43,714 bases of DNA from Ruminococcus flavefaciens (GTDB taxonomy: Bacteria; Bacillota; Clostridia; Oscillospirales; Ruminococcaceae): positions 1-43,714 of the forward strand of contig CACWHY010000017.1 in the NCBI GenBank assembly GCA_902760805.1, given 5' to 3'. A model generated the notes under the pieces. That model had not been told where the DNA came from, made no database searches, and was given only the letters and a program-made list of their open reading frames with translations. Position 1 is the stretch's first letter, and each line of letters begins with the position of its first letter. Below are positions 25,001 through 33,037 of the stretch, piece by piece. A program made the translations under genes and the position numbers.

Positions 25001-27897
25001 CCCTCATCGAGTGGAAAAAGATCCAGACAAAGTGGTTCCTCCCCAAGAGCATCGGCTCAAAGAAAAAGGTGAAGGAACTGGATCTTTATGCCATAGAGCC
25101 CGGTACTGTCACTAAGGAAAATATCACCGGCTTCTATGATAAGCTCAGCCGGGTGAAGGAGCTCAGCGGTGAGATAAAGAACGCTCAGCCCGGTGTTGTA
25201 AGTCTTTTCGGCGATCTGTGGGCAGGGGAGTCTACCAACTGGGGTCAGCTCCCGGACAGCATTGAGCTCACGGACAAGGTCCGTACCATGATACTGGAGG
25301 CTCCTTTTGACCAGGCTCAGAGAAAGGCTGTGTGCGGGCTCTTTGCTCGTCAGGACGGCGCTCCCGGCGGAAGAGCTGCGGATGACATACTGAAAAGCGG
25401 CAAAATGCAGCCTCTGAATATCCTCTTTGAATGTGTTTCCGAGCTGGAGACAAAGTTCAAGGTGGATACAGCCAGCTTCTTTGAGTGCGAAAAATGGCTG
25501 GATACCTCCATCCAGAAGTCCTCTGTCCTTGAAGGGGTTCTTCCTCAGCTGAAGGAGTGGACAGGCATTGTGAGCATCTGCAACAAGCTCACTGAGCTGG
25601 GCATCGGCAACGTGGCGGACAACGTCCTTGCCGGAAAGGTGGAGATCCCCAACATGATCCGCTCATTTGAGTGCGACCTGAGCCGTGCAATGGTGACTAC
25701 CACAATTTCCGGAAGCCCGATCCTGGCCAAGTTCCAGGGCAGCATTTTCGACGAGACTATCCGCAAATACGGTGAGGTCTGCGACAATTTCGCCAACCTC
25801 ACTATAAATGAACTGGTGGCCGAGCTCTCCGCAAAGGTGCCGGCTCCAGGAACTTCTGCGGCAAGCTCTGAGATCGGTATCCTCCAGAAGGCGATCAAGA
25901 GCAACGGCCGCATGATGAGCATTCGCAAGCTCTTTGACAGCATACCCAACCTGCTCAGGAGAATGTGCCCTGTAATGCTCATGAGCCCGATCTCTGTGGC
26001 TCAGTACATCGACCCGAAATACCCGAAATTCGACCTTGTCATCTTCGACGAGGCTTCACAGCTCCCCACAAGCGAGGCTGTTGGTGCTATCGCACGAGGC
26101 GAGAACGTTATCGTTGTAGGCGACCCAAGACAGCTTCCTCCCACCAGCTTCTTCTCCTCCAATCAGGTGGACGAGGAGAACTACGAGAAGGAGGATTTGG
26201 AGAGCGTGCTGGACGACTGTCTGGCGCTGTCAATGCCTCAGAAGCATCTGCTCTGGCACTACCGCTCACGGCATGAGAGCCTCATCGCCTACAGCAATGC
26301 CAAGTATTACGAGAACAAGCTGTTCACCTTCCCGTCTCCGGACGACCAGGTGTCCGAGGTGAGCTGGGTACACGTTGACGGCTATTACGATAAGAGCTCT
26401 TCACGCACCAATAAGGCCGAGGCCGAGGCTGTTGTGGCTGAGATCTGCCGCCGCCTGAGAGACCCGGAGCTGCGAAAGCTCAGCATAGGCGTAGTTACAT
26501 TCAGCCTTCCCCAGCAGAATCTGATCGACGACCTTCTCATGGATGCTTACCGTGAGGATCCTCAGCTTGAGACTATCGCCAACGAGATGTATGAGCCGAT
26601 CATCATCAAGAATTTGGAGAACGTTCAGGGCGACGAGCGTGACGTTATCATGTTCTCTATCGGCTACGGTCCCGACAAGGAGGGCAAGGTCAGCATGAAC
26701 TTTGGTCCTCTCAACCGTGACGGCGGCTGGAGGAGACTCAACGTTGCGATCTCACGTTCAAAGTGCAAGATGATCGTGTTCTCAGTCATCACTCCGGAAA
26801 TGATCGACCTTTCAAGAACTCGCTCTGAGGGAGTTGAAGGACTGAAGGGCTTCCTGGAATTCGCTGCAAAGGGCAGGAGCGCTCTTGCGATAAGGGGAAA
26901 TACCTCCGGCGCCGGAAAGGGCTTCGAGAGCGTTGTGGCGCAGGAGCTGCGCAAGCGGGGATATACCGCAAATTGCAATGTCGGCTGCTCAGACTACAAG
27001 ATCGACGTGGCAGTTGCAGACCCGGACGAGCCTACACGCTACATCATGGGTATAAGCTGCTGCGGACCGGCCTATTATAAGAACGGCACCGCTAAGGACA
27101 GGCATATCTCCCAGGGCGGCGTTCTGAAGGGACTGGGCTGGAACATCGCAACGGTCTATATCCTGGACTGGCTGGACAACAAGGAGAAGACCGTCCAGAA
27201 GCTGGTAGATCAGATCGAGGCCGCTGTCCAGCGCAAGCGCCACCCTGAGACTGCTCCCAAGGAGGAGGAAAAGCCCAAGCAGGAGCTGGTCTTCGAGACC
27301 GAGGAGGCAGTGGGTCTGACCGACCTTTGTGAGAAGTACACCTCATTCAAGATAAGGAGCTATGGCAAGCCTGAGGACTTCACCGAGGCTAAGGAGGCCA
27401 AGGTGCTTGGGTGCGTAAACGACATTATCCAGGCCGAGGCGCCTATCAGCAAGGCACTGCTCACCAAGAAGGTCTACGATTGCTTCGGTGTGCAGAGGGC
27501 GACTCCTACCACCAAGAAGGTGATCGACAGCGCCGTGGAAAAGTGCGGAGCTGCTCATACGACCTCCGGCGAAAGCGAGTTCCTCTGGCTGACATCTCAG
27601 GAGCCTGCAAGCTACGACATCTGCCGTGCGATATATGCTTCTGAGGAGGAAAAGCGCTCATTTGACGACATCCCTCCCGAGGAGATCGCAGCCGGCATAA
27701 AGCTGATCATGTCCAGACAGGTGGCAATGCTCAGGGAGGATCTCCTCCGTGAGACCGCACATCTCTTTGGCTTCGCAAGGATCAGCCCCACTATCGAGAC
27801 AGCCGTTTCCCTTGGCATAAAAGCAGCAAAGAGCCGTGGCTTCGTGGGATTTACCGAGGACGGCAGGATAACATATATAGAAAAGCAGGAGAATTGA
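22090..27897 (+). CDS. giant DUF4011/SF1 helicase with nuclease-like and DUF3320 domains (Hhe-like)
   Basis: 1935 residues. Residues about 5-120 look like a beta-sandwich; 130-290 resemble a transglutaminase-like domain (C218 in SATCLDMAVLYAACLE, H244 in VKGHAFAG, D263). A DUF4011-type region follows (WERKLLDLSLRNSLLNFRAT). The SF1 helicase has Walker A GPPGTGKS (685-692), Walker B VIFDEASQLPTSEA (1317-1330), VVGDPRQLPPTSFF, HYRSRHESLI and NVQGDERDVIMFSIGYG. Next is a PD-(D/E)xK/Vsr-like region (F1612-E1613, D1635-D1639, GISC about 1653), then DUF3320 to the end. This order matches the single-gene anti-phage system Hhe, but here the gene lies among core genes and is widespread in clostridia, so another nucleic-acid role is possible. 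GGAG 6 nt before ATG 22090 favours that start over 22078. Confidence 0.85.
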   Translation: MDNKITFGGTMTAQINFAMQQNYVPVFRSLTMTNSTEEELRSVSLRISFEPEFANVFQSTPVDLVPGRPVEISPVKIVLSADYLFSLTEKMVGSVTIEAVQGEEVIASEVRTIELLAYDQWTGALFMPETCAAFITPNHPKVQEIVAKAGTYLQKWTGDPGFTGYQTRSVNAVRMQMGAVYAALQAENIAYNAPPASYESAQRIRMPDAVLEGKSATCLDMAVLYAACLENVGLNPMVVFVKGHAFAGCWLSNETFPDTLQYDPAALTKRIAKGVDALSVVNIVDACAGKGVDFDDSEKNAAGYLADPEEFMFAVDVIRTRSSGIRPVPSRITENGSFKAIDHGERKRSEITDAPGELDIIGDLPAADQREVTKQVIWERKLLDLSLRNSLLNFRATSMSVQLMITDLSRLEDEMSKGEEFKVMPVPNDMILEVSDSKIYETEHSTDQITSIAESEFGNKRLRTFLKEADLEKAMKKLHRQAKVSIEENGANTIYLGLGFLRWYETEKSEKPRYAPLVLVPIDITRKVQDKSFTINIRDEDIQMNITLLEMLRQFFGIDIGGLDPVPMDENGVDLPLIFSTVRKGIMAKSRWDIQEFAFIGQFSFNRFIMWNDIRNRADELAKNKVVASLISGKTEWTGENMDMSPLDLDRKVAPADLAVPVAADSSQLAAVYAADSGSSFVLHGPPGTGKSQTITNMIANALHHGKTVLFVAEKLAALEVVEKRLNKIGLGPFCLELHSNKAQKRAVLKQLEETLNIGRVKQPAEYKAQAEKMAQLRSELNDTMEEIHRVRSYGLSLYDAAVRYESNKDFGGKFSFTQSQIDAMNSSAYENWKGELESLQAACKGFGDVQSTPLRDCRLDECTPKTRDEFSSALAKFRITASAAAPHYSSVCEMTGGKLSFEQTKAFTDIMASLEGKGPVLGEALNGGDWEVLRPQAESIAASGSELAALKKELEEKFEKSVFDFDSSAALIEWKKIQTKWFLPKSIGSKKKVKELDLYAIEPGTVTKENITGFYDKLSRVKELSGEIKNAQPGVVSLFGDLWAGESTNWGQLPDSIELTDKVRTMILEAPFDQAQRKAVCGLFARQDGAPGGRAADDILKSGKMQPLNILFECVSELETKFKVDTASFFECEKWLDTSIQKSSVLEGVLPQLKEWTGIVSICNKLTELGIGNVADNVLAGKVEIPNMIRSFECDLSRAMVTTTISGSPILAKFQGSIFDETIRKYGEVCDNFANLTINELVAELSAKVPAPGTSAASSEIGILQKAIKSNGRMMSIRKLFDSIPNLLRRMCPVMLMSPISVAQYIDPKYPKFDLVIFDEASQLPTSEAVGAIARGENVIVVGDPRQLPPTSFFSSNQVDEENYEKEDLESVLDDCLALSMPQKHLLWHYRSRHESLIAYSNAKYYENKLFTFPSPDDQVSEVSWVHVDGYYDKSSSRTNKAEAEAVVAEICRRLRDPELRKLSIGVVTFSLPQQNLIDDLLMDAYREDPQLETIANEMYEPIIIKNLENVQGDERDVIMFSIGYGPDKEGKVSMNFGPLNRDGGWRRLNVAISRSKCKMIVFSVITPEMIDLSRTRSEGVEGLKGFLEFAAKGRSALAIRGNTSGAGKGFESVVAQELRKRGYTANCNVGCSDYKIDVAVADPDEPTRYIMGISCCGPAYYKNGTAKDRHISQGGVLKGLGWNIATVYILDWLDNKEKTVQKLVDQIEAAVQRKRHPETAPKEEEKPKQELVFETEEAVGLTDLCEKYTSFKIRSYGKPEDFTEAKEAKVLGCVNDIIQAEAPISKALLTKKVYDCFGVQRATPTTKKVIDSAVEKCGAAHTTSGESEFLWLTSQEPASYDICRAIYASEEEKRSFDDIPPEEIAAGIKLIMSRQVAMLREDLLRETAHLFGFARISPTIETAVSLGIKAAKSRGFVGFTEDGRITYIEKQEN

Positions 27898-27898
27898 T

Positions 27899-29245
27899 TT
27901 GAACAGGATACTAATTTTCATCGGAAAGGCGATCGTTGGCGTGCTGCGGCTTTTGGGCCGCAACGCCGGCAATCTCCCCGGTATCATACTCTGGCACCTT
28001 ACAAGAGGAAGGTGCTGCAAGATGTTCAAGGTGGACTGCCCCATAATCGCAGTCACCGGAACAAACGGCAAGACCTCTGTCACCAACTGCGTGGCTCAGC
28101 TTTTCAAGCAGAGCGGCAAGACGATCATCATCAACAAGGAGGGCAACAACCTTGACACCGGCATTTGCTCGCTGCTGCTGAGATACTGCGACGGCGCAGG
28201 CCGGGTGAAGGCGGACTACCTCATTCTGGAGACCGACGAGAGCCACGTCCCCGTTGTGTACTCTCAGCTTAAGCTGGAGACCCTGATCGTGCTGAATTTC
28301 TTCCGGGATCAGCTCGACCGAAACGGCGAGATGGAGACCCTTATCCAGAAGATCAACGGCTTCTGCAAGACCTTTGAGGGCAACCTTATCCTCAACGGTG
28401 ACGACCCCAATACCGCTCGCCTTGGAAGGGCAAACCCCAACAACAAGAACGTGCGCTATTTCCGTGCGGAGCCCTATGCCTTCGCAACAAAGGAGATCTT
28501 CGAGGCCTCAGAGGGAAGGTTCTGTCCCTTCTGCGGAGAGGCTCTGGAGTATGATTTCTACCAGTATTCACACATCGGAAGATTTCACTGTCCCAAGTGC
28601 TCTTTCGGCGACTATCAGCCCTATGTTACAGCCTCCAAGATCGATCTGGAGAAGCCTGTGTTCACCGTGGAAGGCCATGAGTACAGCCCGAAACTCAACA
28701 GCATCTACAACGTTTACAACATGACGGCAGTTGCTGCTGCGGCAAAGCTCTACGGAATCAAGCAGGAGGTCACGGACAAGGTGATCTCAAAGTACACTGT
28801 GAATAACGGCCGTATGGAGAACTTCCTCCTGGGCGACCGCAAGACTACACTAAATCTGGCGAAAAATCCCGTGGGAGCCAATATGACTCTCCGTGTTATG
28901 AACGAGATGAACGGCGAGAAGGAGCTGCTTTTCGTGCTCAATGACAACGTGGCTGACGGCCTTGACGTTTCCTGGATCTGGGACATCAATTTCAGCATTT
29001 TTGAGCGTGTAACGAGGGTCGTCACCTCCGGCACAAGAGCCTACGACATCGCTGTCAGGATCAAGTGCTCCGGCTATGATCAGGAGAAGATCGTTGTTCG
29101 GCCCGATCTTGACAAGGCTGTGGAGGAGCTGGCGAAAACTCCCGGAAGGAAGTTCGTCATCGCCAACTATACCGCAGTTCAGCCCACAAGAAGCGCTCTG
29201 AAGCGCTACATCGCAAAGCACGGAGGTGAGCAGATTGAAAAGTGA
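27899..29245 (+). CDS. murT: lipid II isoglutaminyl synthase, MurT subunit
   Basis: With GatD it amidates the D-Glu of the peptidoglycan stem on lipid II. The 448 residues contain the Mur-ligase P-loop GTNGKTS (54-60), a Mur-ligase middle domain (LILETDESHVPVVYS, LNFFRDQLDRNGEME), the MurT-specific Cys4 zinc ribbon (CPFCGEALEYDF, then FHCPKCSFG) and the C-terminal DUF1727 domain. It starts at TTG, 1 nt after the helicase stop, with AGGAG inside the helicase gene, so expression depends on the upstream transcript and probably on coupled translation. It overlaps gatD. Confidence 0.95.
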   Translation: MNRILIFIGKAIVGVLRLLGRNAGNLPGIILWHLTRGRCCKMFKVDCPIIAVTGTNGKTSVTNCVAQLFKQSGKTIIINKEGNNLDTGICSLLLRYCDGAGRVKADYLILETDESHVPVVYSQLKLETLIVLNFFRDQLDRNGEMETLIQKINGFCKTFEGNLILNGDDPNTARLGRANPNNKNVRYFRAEPYAFATKEIFEASEGRFCPFCGEALEYDFYQYSHIGRFHCPKCSFGDYQPYVTASKIDLEKPVFTVEGHEYSPKLNSIYNVYNMTAVAAAAKLYGIKQEVTDKVISKYTVNNGRMENFLLGDRKTTLNLAKNPVGANMTLRVMNEMNGEKELLFVLNDNVADGLDVSWIWDINFSIFERVTRVVTSGTRAYDIAVRIKCSGYDQEKIVVRPDLDKAVEELAKTPGRKFVIANYTAVQPTRSALKRYIAKHGGEQIEK

Positions 29246-29966
29246 GATGAGAGTCCTCCATATGTACGGCGATATGCTTGACCTTTACGGCGACAGCGGC
29301 AACATGGAGGTGCTGCGCTACCGCTGCGGCAAGCGAGGCATAATGTGCCAGGTGGACGGATATTCTCTGGGAGGCGAGCTGCCTGACCTGAGCAAGTACG
29401 ACCTGATCTACATCGGCGGCGGAGCCGACCTTGAGCAGCAGCACATCTCAGCCGACCTGCTGCGCTGCAAGGAGGCCATAAAGAAGGCCTACGAGGGCGG
29501 GACTTTCCTGTTCCTGATCTGCGGCGGCTATCAGCTCATGGGCAAGTATTACCGTGACGCCGACGGGAATGAGATCCCCGGTCTGGGGCTTTTCGACTAC
29601 TACACAGTCGCTCCCGCAAGCAGGAGGAAGCGCTGTATCAGCAACATCGTTGTGCGGACGAAATTCGCCGATGTTGTGGGATTTGAAAACCACGGCGGCC
29701 AGACTCAGGGCGTTAAAACTCCCCTGGGAGAGGTGCTTTTCGGAAACGGTAACTGCTCCAAGAGCCAGTACGAGGGCTACTTCGAGGAGAACGTTATCGC
29801 CACATATATGCACGGCCCCTGCCTCTCAAAAAACCCTGAGCTGGCAGACTACATGATCGGGTATTGCCTTGGGAGAGACGGCTCACCGGAGCCTCTTGCA
29901 CAGCTGGACGACACTTTGGAGAAAAAGTGCCGCCAGGTAATGCTTGACCGACTTTTGAAAAAATAA
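29235..29966 (+). CDS. gatD: lipid II isoglutaminyl synthase, glutaminase subunit GatD
   Basis: A 243-residue class I glutamine amidotransferase of the CobB/CobQ type that supplies ammonia to MurT. The nucleophile is in FLICGGYQLMG (Cys96), the histidine in ATYMHGPCLSKNP. The substrate loop ENHGGQT is typical of GatD. I place the start at TTG 29235, 6 nt after GGAGGTG; GTG 29226 and ATG 29247 are in frame but lie badly with respect to it. It overlaps murT by 11 nt. The lysozyme lipoprotein gene follows after 14 nt. Confidence 0.93.
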   Translation: MKSEMRVLHMYGDMLDLYGDSGNMEVLRYRCGKRGIMCQVDGYSLGGELPDLSKYDLIYIGGGADLEQQHISADLLRCKEAIKKAYEGGTFLFLICGGYQLMGKYYRDADGNEIPGLGLFDYYTVAPASRRKRCISNIVVRTKFADVVGFENHGGQTQGVKTPLGEVLFGNGNCSKSQYEGYFEENVIATYMHGPCLSKNPELADYMIGYCLGRDGSPEPLAQLDDTLEKKCRQVMLDRLLKK

Positions 29967-29980
29967 CTTAAAGGATAGAT

Positions 29981-31294
29981 ATGAAGAGAGTTTTATTTGG
30001 AATAATGGTGGTCACAGCCTGTGTTTTATCAGGCTGCGGCGGAAACAAGGTGGGAGTTGACAGTGATCAGTCAGCCGCCGAGACCACCACGACCACTACT
30101 ACCACAGAAACGACAACGACCACTGCGACAACTGTCACAACAACGGTGACTACCACCGTTACCAAGGAGCCGGGAGAGCTGCCTGACAGCGTTAGACTGG
30201 ACCTGCGAACAGAGTTCGAGGTATACGACGAGGTAACAGCCTTTGATCTGGTGGAATACTGCGACGGGAAGCTCCTTGACCCCGAAACAGCCCTAAAGAC
30301 AGACGAGCTGGGCGAAAAGGAGATCGTACTGAAATTCGACCTGGACGGCCAGGTCTGCACCAAGAAGGTGAAGTACACAGTTTCCGATACCACTCCGCCT
30401 CTGTGCCTCAATTCCGGCTGGGAGCCCTACGCAAAGGCCGGAGAGCCCTTTGACCTGGACAAGATCGTAGGCTTTGTTGACAACTTTGACAGAGCCCCTC
30501 AGCTCAGCTACGAAGGCGATGTGAACACCTCTGAGGTGGGGAGCTACCCGATAACCGTGTATGTGAAGGATTCCTCCGGAAACGAGACCAGCTGGGATAT
30601 GACTGTGCTGGTCATGAACGAGATCCCTCGCCCCTCAGACGACAATCCCCGTGTGCCGTACCAGGAATTCATCGAGCGCTACAATTACGAGAACGTGCGC
30701 TACGGCATCGACGTTTCTGCATGGCAGACCAACGTGGACTACGATGCGGTGAAGGAAGCCGGCTGTCAGTTCGTTATCATGCGCATGGGCTATTTCTACA
30801 ACGGCTACGATGCTCCGAAAATGGACGACTACTATCTGCAAAACATGGAGAACGCCACAGCTGCCGGTCTTGATGTGGGAGTTTACCTCTACACAGACGA
30901 CAACACCGAGGAGGGCGCCCGTCAGCGGGCACGCTGGGTGCTGGAGCAGCTTGACGGCCGTGAGCTTGATTTCCCCATAGCCTTCGATTGGGAGGAGTGG
31001 GGCCACTTCCAGGAGTACGGCATGAATATCCGTGACCTGAACAACGTTTTCGAGGCCTTTGCCGACGAGGTGGGAAAAAACGGTTATTCCGCAATGCTCT
31101 ACAGCAGCAAGAACTTCCTCAATAATTTCTGGGAGAACAAAAACGATCATCCAGTATGGCTGGCACATTTTGTGGACGAGACCGATTACACCGGCCCCTA
31201 CAACATTTGGCAGGCCAGCGCCTACGGTATCATCCCCGGCATCTCTGGGGACGTTGACATGAATATCCAGTTCATGGACAGGCCCTTTGAATAA
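29981..31294 (+). CDS. GH25 lysozyme lipoprotein with Thr-rich stalk
   Basis: Lipobox LSGC (Cys19) anchors the 437-residue protein outside the membrane. Residues about 34-62 are almost pure Thr/Val/Ala, a stalk likely to be extended and possibly glycosylated. Residues 65-215 contain Ig-like beta domains (DUF5011-like: DNFDRAPQLSYEGDVNTSEV, then YVKDSSGNETSW). The catalytic GH25 domain (about 238-437) has GIDVSAWQ (D244), the FDWEEW acids (D336, E338) and YNIWQASAYG. GH25 enzymes cut peptidoglycan between MurNAc and GlcNAc. Being in the murT-gatD unit it would remodel the wall those enzymes amidate. AAAGGAT precedes ATG. Confidence 0.93.
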   Translation: MKRVLFGIMVVTACVLSGCGGNKVGVDSDQSAAETTTTTTTTETTTTTATTVTTTVTTTVTKEPGELPDSVRLDLRTEFEVYDEVTAFDLVEYCDGKLLDPETALKTDELGEKEIVLKFDLDGQVCTKKVKYTVSDTTPPLCLNSGWEPYAKAGEPFDLDKIVGFVDNFDRAPQLSYEGDVNTSEVGSYPITVYVKDSSGNETSWDMTVLVMNEIPRPSDDNPRVPYQEFIERYNYENVRYGIDVSAWQTNVDYDAVKEAGCQFVIMRMGYFYNGYDAPKMDDYYLQNMENATAAGLDVGVYLYTDDNTEEGARQRARWVLEQLDGRELDFPIAFDWEEWGHFQEYGMNIRDLNNVFEAFADEVGKNGYSAMLYSSKNFLNNFWENKNDHPVWLAHFVDETDYTGPYNIWQASAYGIIPGISGDVDMNIQFMDRPFE

Positions 31295-31308
31295 GTGAAT
31301 ATCGCAGA

Positions 31309-31339
31309 AAATGAGTCCCTTGTGCGGACTCATTTTTTT
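31309..31339 (+). terminator. terminator of the helicase-murT-gatD-lysozyme unit
   Basis: ATGAGTCC and GGACTCAT pair around CTTGTGC, followed by six Ts. Confidence 0.92.
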
Positions 31340-31379
31340 CTGCCTGTTCACATATGATTAACTGAACGGAGGGCGGTTT

Positions 31380-32915
31380 ATGAAGATCGGTAAGAAAATG
31401 GCAAGAGACACGGTGCTGCTCACACTTATGCAGCTTGGACTGGACAGTGCAGCCCTGCTGCTGAGCAGCTTTATCACAAGGCGGCTGGGCTCCTCAGCAA
31501 CAGGCATACTTTCGCTGATCGGCAGCTTTTTGGGGCTGGCCGGGATCCTTGCAGGGGGCAACGCCTTTCTCTGCACCAGCCGCCTGATCTCGGAGGAGCT
31601 TGGGCGGAAAAACGGTCACCCGGAGAGAGTCCTCCGCCACGGGATAGGCCTGTGTCTGTGCCTGAGCACAGCAGTCTCGGCGGCGCTGATGTGCTTGGCG
31701 CCTCTGATCAGCCGCAGCTTTTTCAGCGGAGCCGGAATGACCTTCGCAGTCAGGCTCATGCCTGCGGCTCTGGTGACAGGAGCTGTTTCAGCCTGTCTCA
31801 AGGGCTATTTCAACGCAGTCCGCAGGGCAGGGATAGCAGCTATTGGCGACGTAGCGGAGTTCCTCCTGCGGGCCTCAGTAATAGTCAGCCTGACCCTCCG
31901 CCAGAGCTCCCACACCGAAGGATCTGTCTGTAGGATCCTTATCCTGTCGGTGATAGTGGGGAACGCCGGATCTCTTTTGTTTCTGGGAACTGCCTATGTT
32001 CTGAGGAAAAAGACTCCTCACGGCCAAAGCAGGCTGAGCTTTTGGGGCTACGCAAAACTGGCCTTCCCCATAATGGGCGGAGGAGTCCTCACCGCAGTCC
32101 TCAGCAGTACAAACGACGCCTTGGTGCCATTTTGTCTTCGTCAGTACGGCGACTCGGCAGAGGAGGCGCTGGGGCTTTTCGGGATCTTCGAGGCGATCGT
32201 TATCCCAACGATATTCTTTCCATCGGTGGTGCTTTGCTCGGTGGCAGGGATCGTGGTCAGCGAGTTCGCCCGTGCAGCGGCTTCCCGGGACAGCCGAAGG
32301 ATCTTTAGCCTGACAGACCGCCTGCTGACCGTGACACTGGGATATGCGATAATGGCTGCGGCAGTGCTCATGCGCTTCGGAGGACTTATCGGACGGCTTC
32401 TTGGGGGAGGAGAGACTGCCGGAAAAATGATCACGCTTATCGCACCGGTGGTGCCCTTCATCTACATGGAGATCCTGCTGGAGGCTCAGATCAAGGGCAT
32501 GGGGGAGCAGGCCTTCTCCTCGCTGAATTACCTGGCAGAGTACGTTATCAGGATCTCGGCGGTGCTGATACTTGTGCCAAGGATAGGCTTCTGGGGAATC
32601 GCCGCCTCCTACTACACCAGCAATGTTTTCGGCAACCTAAACCGCCTGCGGAAGGTGCTGAGCCTGTCAGGAGCGAAGCTGCGCATTGTCCGGAGAGCCG
32701 TTCTGCCGGCGCTGTATGCCTTCCTGACCATGGGGAGCCTGGAGCTGGTCTTTGGGATCCTTGGGGCAGACACGAGGTCTCTACCGGGAGCTGTGATCTT
32801 CGCAGCTCTGTGGGTGGGAGCCTATTCTTTGGCCTTCTGCTGTTTGGATAAAACCATAGCTGATAGACGGACTATCAGTGGATATGTTGTGCAAGATGAA
32901 CAAATAACTATATGA
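31380..32915 (+). CDS. polysaccharide/lipid flippase of the MOP superfamily (SpoVB/MurJ-like)
   Basis: A 511-residue membrane protein with about 12-14 hydrophobic helices. The start (MARDTVLLTLMQLGLDSAAL, then LLSSFITRRLGSSATGILSL) fits the polysaccharide synthesis/SpoVB group of flippases, as do the internal LKGYFNAVRR, FWGYAKLAFPI and LEAQIKGMGEQAFSSLNY segments. Members move lipid-linked glycans, for spore cortex or other wall polymers, across the membrane. GGAGGGCGG precedes ATG. I see no clear promoter; a GTTCA/TGAAC inverted repeat at about 31346-31367 sits just upstream. Confidence 0.85.
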   Translation: MKIGKKMARDTVLLTLMQLGLDSAALLLSSFITRRLGSSATGILSLIGSFLGLAGILAGGNAFLCTSRLISEELGRKNGHPERVLRHGIGLCLCLSTAVSAALMCLAPLISRSFFSGAGMTFAVRLMPAALVTGAVSACLKGYFNAVRRAGIAAIGDVAEFLLRASVIVSLTLRQSSHTEGSVCRILILSVIVGNAGSLLFLGTAYVLRKKTPHGQSRLSFWGYAKLAFPIMGGGVLTAVLSSTNDALVPFCLRQYGDSAEEALGLFGIFEAIVIPTIFFPSVVLCSVAGIVVSEFARAAASRDSRRIFSLTDRLLTVTLGYAIMAAAVLMRFGGLIGRLLGGGETAGKMITLIAPVVPFIYMEILLEAQIKGMGEQAFSSLNYLAEYVIRISAVLILVPRIGFWGIAASYYTSNVFGNLNRLRKVLSLSGAKLRIVRRAVLPALYAFLTMGSLELVFGILGADTRSLPGAVIFAALWVGAYSLAFCCLDKTIADRRTISGYVVQDEQITI

Positions 32916-32951
32916 GTAGTGTGGTAATATGTAGAAAAATTTGAATATGTA

Positions 32952-32980
32952 TTGCAATTTATTTACAATTGATATATAAT
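32952..32980 (+). promoter_or_regulatory. sigma-A promoter of the EF-G-like gene
   Basis: TTGCAA (32952-32957), 17 nt, TATAAT (32975-32980). Confidence 0.85.
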
Positions 32981-33037
32981 AAAACTTGTAGTTGTGAAAA
33001 CTGCACAGAATTTCCGTTATTGGAGGAGAAAATCAAG

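Noticed and set aside
22090-27897. Part of a multi-gene defence island
   Set aside because: All neighbours are cell-wall, repair or translation genes; no restriction, CRISPR, BREX or abortive-infection partner is present in the window.
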